A stretch of DNA of 18,968 nt from Stramenopiles sp. TOSAG23-3 (Eukaryota; Sar), in NCBI GenBank assembly GCA_900128585.1, contig LT642412.1, positions 1-18,968 on the forward strand. The letters run 5' to 3'. The stretch's first letter is position 1. The number at the start of each line of letters is the position of its first letter. The notes under the pieces are model-generated. The model saw only the letters and a program-made list of their open reading frames with translations, was not told the DNA's origin and made no database searches. Shown here piece by piece: positions 1 through 9,000 of this stretch. The translations under genes were made by a program, and so were the position numbers.

Positions 1-3000
1 CCGCAAGCCACAGTGCTGCTCTTGAAGTGCAAAAAGTATCAATTTCTACTGTTCATGTTAACAAGATTCAATATATCGACGCCACAAACATGTCAGATGG
101 CACTTTTTCTTTGGCGTTGGGGCAATCTACGGGTAATGCAACGTGGGTCCACGTTAGCTGCAAAGCAGTGGGCAAAACGATTCAAGAACAAAACATCCCG
201 AACTATCCCGGGCACAGTATCGGCGAATCGCTTGAATCGAAGCTGCGAGAAATTTTGCCTGCTCATGTCGAAGTAGAAATAATAGGAGTTGTGGCAAAGC
301 AGTGGTATGTGACATTTCTAAATGCGCCTTGGAATTTCCCAACCATCATAGTGAATGAAACGAAAGTGGCTGTCACCACAATTACACCCGCAAATAGTCT
401 ACACGGTACGTTTCAGCTGGAATACGAAGGGAAGAAAACTGCTGCCATTGCCCACAATGCGTCTGCGTTGGCTGTCAAATCTAGGTTGGAGGAACTGTCG
501 ACGATATCAATGGTCAGTGTAAAACGGTATGGGCCAAATCTGAATGACGGATACATATGGTACGTCACATTTTATTCTCCAGCTGTTGGTGACGCGAAAC
601 TACTCAATTACGCGTCGTCTCTGGGAACAACATGTCACAGGCTCACAACACGTGCCAAGAAGTGTGTTTTCCCTTTCAAATACAAAAATAAAATGTATCA
701 TGACTGCTTGCCTCTCACGGGAAGTGAGGTTTCATCTTGGTGCCCAACCAGTCTAGGAAACGATTTGACGTTTGCAGAAGGTTCATCTACATGGGGGCAA
801 TGCGCCCCTCTTGATTGCGATCTGGCTTCTATTGATATATCGGAAGAGCGAAGAGGGAAAGGTAGGCCAGAAGTGCACGCATTGACTACATTTGGGTCAC
901 ATATAAATCAAATTCAGACCATAACAATTAATACATCATGTGCATCCTGCACTTTAGAAGGAAATTATAGGTTGGCGTTCGATTTGTCAGCCACTGATAT
1001 TCTAGGGGGGGACGAAAATTCTGATGGCTTCTGGGACGGTGACCTTTCGATAGTGAATAATGGTGTCAACCGCCTTCAAAATGGCGATTTTACATCAACA
1101 CAAGTTAACACGGGTGGTTCAGACGTTCCAAAGTACTGGTCGTTTACGCACACCCTTTTGGAACTTGACCTAGTCACCAAAGAAGGAAAACAAAATGCGA
1201 TGAAATTACAACGATACCCGACCGAAACTGTGTCGGCAACACCCGGTTACCTGCAAATTTACCAGACTTTTACAACCGTAAAAGAGCGAACATATATACT
1301 TACTTACGATGTTTTTGCGGATGGTGACGGAACGGTTGGAAAGGATCATTCTGAATGGTTCAATGGGCAAGTTGTTCTGCAAAACGGGGAGTACAAGAAA
1401 GGTAGTTTTGGGTTTAAGCAATTGTATCCTACGAAGCTGCGTAAATGGAATACCGTCAGCAATATGTTCGTCGCACAGAGCACGGAGTCATCAATAGTAT
1501 TGCACGCCGAAGGACATGTTGCAGCCTGGTTTGCCAACATGAAGATAGTAGAAGCAGTGAATGTCCCAACTGGCTATTGTTGGTCCTATCCGCCTCGCCC
1601 TGAAACACTGGACGGGTGTCCGAAACTAAGCGTTACACAGCCTATTGATATACATGCCGAAGCAATGCGGGTCGATGAAAGACCGCCTTCGCTGCTGCCC
1701 GGTCGTGGGAAGGGCGAATCCCTGCAAGCCAAATTAGAAGCGCTTTCAAATATTGGGGATATTAAAGTCGACGTGTCTCGTGATATCCAAAACGGCGGGA
1801 AATTAGTTGTGTACCGAATCACTTTTAAGAATGCGCCACATTCCATGCCGCAATTACGTGTGCATCAAAGCGATGTGCTAACTGTACCCACAGCATCAAA
1901 ACAGGTTGAAATTCAAAAAATAGTAGCGACAACAGGAGAATTCAAACTTTCCTCCTATGGTCGAACCACACGCGCGATTGTGCCTGGGGACTTGAACTTC
2001 GAGACAAAGTTACAAGAAATTTTGCCGTTCTCGCCTTCTATTTCCTACAACAATGGAGAAGGCGCGTGGATAATAACCTTTCCACCTAGCGCCGGCAATG
2101 CCGATGAGATTGCCGTATTTGTTGATATTGGCGTCGTATCGGATGCAGCAATCACCACAATTGCGGACGGGGCCATGCCATCTATAACAGTTCGTTCTGT
2201 GCGAAAAGGGAATGGTATCTCTGGGACATTTAGACTTATCGTAGGCAATGCCAGAACACCGCCGTTGCCATACGACATCCCCTCATCAGGCATTCGCAAT
2301 GCTTTATTAGGCCTGGAACCGGTTGGAGAAGATATTGATGTTCTTCGGTCACACCCAAATACTGTCAGTGGATATAGGTGGCTTATCGTATTTGCAGCAG
2401 AGCACCCGAATGGGCATCCTAGAATAGTTGTCGACGGCTCTGGTTTACAGGGTGTTGGGGCCGGAAGTTCTGTGTCAGTAGTGCAGGTGGGCGGGAGCCA
2501 CGGCCGAATTCATTTACCGCGTATAGATGGTCTGGCACTGACGGGAATGGCACACGATTCGTCCTTGGATGGTGTTGGTGTGTACGGGGCCACAGTGACT
2601 GTTAAAGGCACACTCGCATTTTTGAATCGCGCATTGAGTGTAATGGAGTATATACCAGATTACAGCTGGTCAGGCGACGTTAAAATTTATCTGTCAGTAA
2701 ATGATCATGGTTTTACTGGTTACGGCGGTGCAAAAACGGCGAGCTCAATCGTATACGTCAATGTGTTGCCAATTAATACTGTGCCCAAGATTGTTGCTCC
2801 TGCCATATATTACAATGCCACTTTGGGTCTGACGGTCGATGAAGACACACGCTTGCACATTTCTGGCATTAGAATTTACGATAGCGATACTGGCCCAGAA
2901 GGACAGTTACAAGTAAGTCTCTGGGCTGAAAACGGCAAGCTACAGGTGGCCTCCGGGGGTTTCTTTGCGCATGTAGAGATTGGGGACACAGCATTGGACA

Positions 3001-6000
3001 CGAACTTGACATTGACGTCTATTGTGTACCAGCCCAAACCCCATTTTAGTGGTCTCGAATCATTGCATGTTAGGGTTGAAGATGATGCAGGGTCGGTCTC
3101 CAATACTACGTTTTTGATCGTGGTAGATGCTGTCAATGATGCTCCAGAAATAATCCTACAAAACGACCATTTCAGCGTCAACGAGGAAAGCCCACTGCCG
3201 CTTGCTGGCATCTCAGCTGTCGACAATGACTTGAACGATTTCCAGCTCGATCGAACTATACTCGAGTTTTCTCTGAATGCAATAAATGGTGTCATACGTA
3301 TTGGATATTTTGAGGGTTTAAACGGTGTATTGTTTTCAAACGATAATGTTGGCGGGGACAAATTGGAAAATAAATCAATAACTTTCAGGTCCAGCCTTGC
3401 CCAAGCCAATTTAGCACTTGCAAATGTGATATATGTCGGCGATCCAAATTTCTCTGGAAACGATACCGTAACCTTAGCTGTGAACGATCTCGGAAATTTT
3501 GGGTCTGGGGGTGCGAAAATCGCCCGTAGCGATATCAGTATTCTTGTGAAAGCAAAAAACGATTATCCTATCGTGAATGTCGCCAGAAACAAAGTTAGCC
3601 TAAAAGAAGACTTTGAAGTAGTTATACACGACTTGACTATTCGCGACGATGACCTTCGTCCTTCAGATGACAGGGATCTTTTGACAGTTTCCATTGCCGC
3701 ACAACAAGGAACTTTTAGTTTAACAAGAATAACCGATCTCAATTTTCACAATGGGACGGGGAAGCGAGACAATTTTATGAACTTTACGGGCACTGTTGAA
3801 GACGTAAATGAGGCCTTATCAGAAAGTGTGTTTCGGCCGAATCAAAACTGGAATAGCATGCATTCGGGTGTAGCCCGCGTCACGGTGCTCGTAACGGAAA
3901 CATTACAACAGCTAAAGACAGACGAAGACGACATCATTTTTGTTGTTGATGCTGTGAATGATGGGCCCGTGATCCGTGTTCCGGGTCAGCAACTGCACCC
4001 AGTGAACACTTACGATGATGATTTATCAAATGTTATCGAGTCAATAGATACAATTGTTTCATCTGAAGATACTTTAATTGACGTTGTGGGTGTGTCTGTT
4101 CGCGATGTTGATGCTGGAGATAGCCTTGATAATAATGGGTATCTGACGGTTACCGTTGAGGGTGTTAATGGTACAGTATGGCTCACAAAAAACTTAGTGG
4201 GCATCCACCGTTATCTCAAAGGAACTGGTAGCAACGATACAGTGATTTCGTTCGTTGCGGAATTACCCATTGTTAATAAGGCATTGCGTGGCTTACAATT
4301 CCAAGGATTCCCAGATTACCATGGAAATTGCGGTGTCAACATTACTGTAACTGATACTGGTAATTCTGGCTCTGGCTCAACAAAAACCGATTCCCAATTC
4401 ATTCCGATACTCCTTGCCCCAATCAACGATGTTCCAGTTATTTTGTTGCCTCGTGATGAGTCATTAGTAGTTATGGAAGATCATGAGCTTGTACTTCGTG
4501 GCTTTTCTGTAAAAGATGTGGACTATAACGAATCTGACCAGATTCAAATCACGCTTAGCGCCCAACATGGCAGTGTCTCCCTTACACGTGTGACCGACCT
4601 AGTGTTTACTGAAGGAGATGGTTTGCTTGACGGGTACATTACTGTACGCGGGACCCTTACCAACTTGAACAGGGCACTTGACGAGTGTGTGTACCAACCT
4701 GACCCTCACTGGAATACCCATAATAAGCTCTCCGATACACTGGACATAACTTTGTTCGATCTAGATATCAATGGTTTGTTTGGAAGTGGGCCGCATTTCA
4801 AAGTTTCATCGACGATGTACATCGAAGTTTTACCGGATAATGACCGGCCACTTGTCCACGTTCCGGGTGATCACAGGAGCTACGAATACGATGGGCACTT
4901 CAGTTTAGACGTAGTGGATACTATTATATGCGATGAAGACGACCCAGTTGTGATTAGAAATATTAAGATTGATGATGTTGACATAAACGAAAACCCAGGG
5001 GCGTTAATGGAAGTGACCCTAAAAACCTACAATGGAACGTTGTCTCTTGATAATCTTGCAGGTCTGACTGTTTCATCTGGCACAGGCACAAACGACAAAC
5101 ATTTTTGTGCGAAAGGAAGTCTTCGATATATCAATGCAGCGCTAAAGTCGGTGCTGTACGTCAGTGATCACAATTTTAATGGCAATGATCAAATGTACAT
5201 CTATGTCACCGACTTGGGCAATACTGGAAATGGAACTATGTTGAGTGATTCGCGTATCATACCTCTACGAATTGACCCCGTGAACGACGCACCTGTCTGG
5301 ACTATGCCTGTTGGCACACTCACCGTGGCAGAAGACGCGTCGTTGGTGATATCAGGAATCACTGTGGACGATGTTGACGATTTGGATACCGCTTCCGGAA
5401 ACCTTAACCTGGCAAAAACCGTCGTGATTACATGCGCTCATGGTACAGTGTCACTGACGAGAATGGTTGCATTAAGTTTTGAAATAGGAATAGGTATTCA
5501 AGAAAAACACATGAGGTTTCGAGGCTCACTAGTGGACGTCAACCGAGCATTGCGAGATTTGGAATATTATCCTGACCCGGATTATACAACGGAGCGCATA
5601 GGAGAAACGAGAGACAAAATTGAGTTTTACATGGACGACAATGGTGTCAATGGCCTAGGTGGGAACCAGACCGCTACCTCGTCCGTATTAATCCAAAACA
5701 TCGATGGCGTAAACGACCCCCCCATAGTAATTGTTCCCGGTGGGACGTACGTCAAAGAACCCTGCGAAGACGAACCGGCTACCAACCGGCATGCTCCGTT
5801 GCAACGTCAGTGCGATCGTATTGTGGCCGTTGATATGATCCCAATAGAGGAAGACGTAGCATATCCCATATTTGGTGTAAAAATAATCGACTACGACGCA
5901 ATGGACATCTTCGGGGCTGTAATAGAAGTTTCCCTGTCCGTCGAGCACGGGAAAATTTCTTTGAGCAGTATAGAGGGGCTTTACTTCACCCGAGGTACCG

Positions 6001-9000
6001 GTAAAGAAGATTTGCGCAATGTTACGTTTCGGGGAGATATCGACAAAGTTAACCTCGCCCTGGATGGTGTTACATACCAAGGTGATGCAGATTACTATGG
6101 GCGAGACAATTTTACCGTTTACGCAAACGATCTAGGCAATTCAGGCGTAGGTGGTGCATTATCGGATGCCCAAACAATTCCCCTGAATATAACAGCTGTG
6201 AACGATGCGCCTGCAATATCTACTTTGGATACACTTGCCACGTCGGGTTACAGAAGCTTTAAGAAGAAGGTTCAGAACTTTGCTGGGTACTTTGCCGATG
6301 AAGACGTCACCATTGAACTGCCTGTGGTAATTGAGGATGTCGATGCAGACAATGGAGAAATTGAGGTCACTATTACGCCCGCAGTTGGAGTCGTATCAAT
6401 TGACTCAGCGTATACAGAACGATTAACGTTTATAGGTCTAACAGTGGTCGAAGGATTGCAATTAAATGACTCGGTTAACGCTAGACGAATGCACTTTTCC
6501 GGGAGAATGTTTGATATCAACGAAGCACTTGCGGGGTTAAGGTATACAAGTGCCCCAGACTGGCACAGTAGTGGCAGAGATTCTGACAATGTAACTGTGA
6601 TTGTAAACGACCGGGGCAGTGTTGGAGATGGCGGGGCCAAACTTGCCAAGCACATTTTGCACGTTTTTGTCCGAGAAATCAATGATAACCCTGTTGTCAA
6701 CGTTCCGCGGGGTATCCTTTACATCGACGAGGACCAGACGTTATTAATAGATGAAGTCGAGGTCTCGGACGTGGATGCGGATGATGGTTTTGATATTCTC
6801 GAAGTAACTATACAAGCAACCCATGGGACTTTAAGCGTCAGCGCATTTTTTGAAAATGACTTTCAATCGAACGAAACCAGGGCAAGAAACCCGGACCTAA
6901 AAGAGCCCGGTGATGATTTATTGAACTTTGTTTTTAAAACCGGCGACGGTGTGGACGACGAGGCCATGACATTCTTGGGAACTGTCATGCAACTGAATAG
7001 TGCCCTCAAACACTTGTCCTACACAGGCAAAAAGAATTTTAATGGAGAAGACAAAATATCGATAACATGCTCCGATAATGGCATTGGGAAAAGTATGGCA
7101 AAGACAGCCGGTATAGGCGTGAACACGATTAACGTTCGCGTTGCTGCAATCAACGATGCCCCCGTCATTACAGTGCCAATATTCGAGGGCCACACGACGC
7201 AGTTTCGCTTGTTGGAAGATTTGGAACTTCGCATTACTGGTGCAAAATACCATGGAAAGCCTCATGTCCCCAGCAGATACGTTTATCAGTCGGGATACGA
7301 GCTATTTCGCGGAGAAGGATCTCGCCCTGATGCAGATTGGCCATACTGGCGAGGGCGTCTTGTGGCAGATATTTACCCGGGGAAATCCCCCTCGTCTCCC
7401 CGATATTTCCAAGTCTATAAAAAGGCGTTGTATTTTAGTGCAGACGATGGGGTGAACGGCAGAGAACTGTGGAGGACATCTCACGATGAGTTGCAGCAGG
7501 ACCAATTCGCCACGGAACTCGTCAAGGACATGTTTCCCGGTAGCCGTGGGAGCGATCCTACGTGGATTAGTACTATGGGCGATACACTGTACTTCGCCGC
7601 AAATGGTGTAGATACCACATGGATGATTTTTGACGACTCTTGCGGCGGATTTCGTCAAAGTTCTATCGATCCTACAGTTCGCTATGCGGTTTCAAACAGC
7701 ACAACGTGGAAGCCAAACTATGTATACGATTGCCCTGCAGGTTACCATTGGGCAGATACCGACGAGGGCCTTGCGATGGTTCAATCGGGCGACCAAGGGT
7801 CTCATCCGGGAGGGACAACCGTTCTGAAAGGCAAACCGAGCTATCACAACCAATGCGGTTGGAACGGGTATTACCTAGGTGGAAGCAAAAGGCGTATGTT
7901 TCGATTTTCTGATTCTCACATTACAGGTGCATATAAAAGCGCAGGGACTGAAGAAGACGCAGAATTAATCGTGACTAATTTCGATACTAGTGAGTTTGCG
8001 GGCATTGTCTGTGTTCGTGGGCAGGACGCGGAAGAGTTTGATAGCAGCAGGTGCAGAAAGCAAGAAGTGAAAGATACCGCCAGAATGCCTGGTCTACCAG
8101 TACGACCTTGTTACATAAGGGGCGGGAACGAGTTGTGGCGAAGTGACTCCACCGAAAACGGTACCTATCGCGTTGCGGACATACGACCCGGGGTTGGGAG
8201 TTCTAACCCCGAGTTTCTGGTAGCGCACGAACCATCAGGGACCATGTTCTTTGCAGCAACGAAGGAGCCCCAAGGTAGGGAACTGTTCGTGAGTGATGGA
8301 ACGCAAGACGGGACCCAAATTGTAGAAGACATATACTACGGGGAAGGTAATTCTAACCCGAAACACATTACTTTAAAGAACGCTACCAACATTCTGCCCG
8401 TGGTTTACTTTCAGGCGCGTGACAAACCGCGGGGCGAGGAGCTATGGCGTAGTGACGGCGTCGTTGGCAATTTTGGGGATGGTGCGGCAGGTACTGGCAG
8501 CGGGACAAGTTTAGTCAAAGACATTTGCCCGGGCTCTGTTGGCAGTAAACCTCACAGTTTGCTTATGCTAGGCGATACGCTGTTTTTTTTTGCAAACGAC
8601 GGGGTGCATGGGGACGAGCTGTGGTCCTCGGGGGGGACTGAGCAAACTACTAGCCTGGTGCGGGACATTTGGCCGGGGGCCCATGGTAGCAGCGATGGTG
8701 AAGGTACTGCTCAACTAATCCTGTATAAGGACAGTGTTTTTTTTAAGGCAAATGATGGAGAATGGGGGCAAGAAATGTGGCGAACAGATGGTACGCTGAG
8801 CGGTACTAACATGCTAAAAGATTTGTGTGTTGGTTTCTGCTCTGGAAATCCTAACTTTTTTACACGGTTCACGCCCCCCACGGTCAGCGGGATCGAAGAG
8901 ATGTACTTTACAGCAAACATGGGCAAAGACGGCGCAGAGCTGTGGATAAGCGATGGGACCACTGGGGGGTCCAGGCGAGCATTTCAGCACACCGATTCGG

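Larger units (their letters stand above)
96..2498 (+). repeat. N-terminal array of ~90-residue beta repeats, interrupted twice
   Basis: At least five related units can be aligned by eye. Each starts with a strand like GTFQLEYEG or GTFRLIVGN, continues with an amphipathic helix ending in a motif like ESLESKLREILP or AVKSRLEELSTI, and ends with a strand like WYVTFLNAPW or YRITFKNAP. Units start near residues 24, 126, 285 (resuming near 530 after the jelly-roll module), 626 and 745. Similar repeats occur in large extracellular proteins of algae, oomycetes and bacteria, but I cannot assign a named family from sequence alone. The FN2 module sits in the linker after the second unit. Confidence 0.65.

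Noticed and set aside
27-29. GTG at 27 as the start of the giant protein
   Set aside because: The frame stays open to base 3 with sequence of the same character, and GTG starts are not expected in eukaryotic nuclear genes; the gene is cut by the window edge.
2909-2916. GTAAGT-like 5' splice site inside the giant gene
   Set aside because: The frame and the repeat pattern continue unbroken across it, so no intron is needed.
2876-3409. 177-residue antisense open frame
   Set aside because: It lies wholly opposite the cadherin-like repeats, has no recognisable domain, and reads as a shadow of the repeat codon pattern; the same holds for other antisense frames at 5688-6080, 6272-6700 and 9428-9895.
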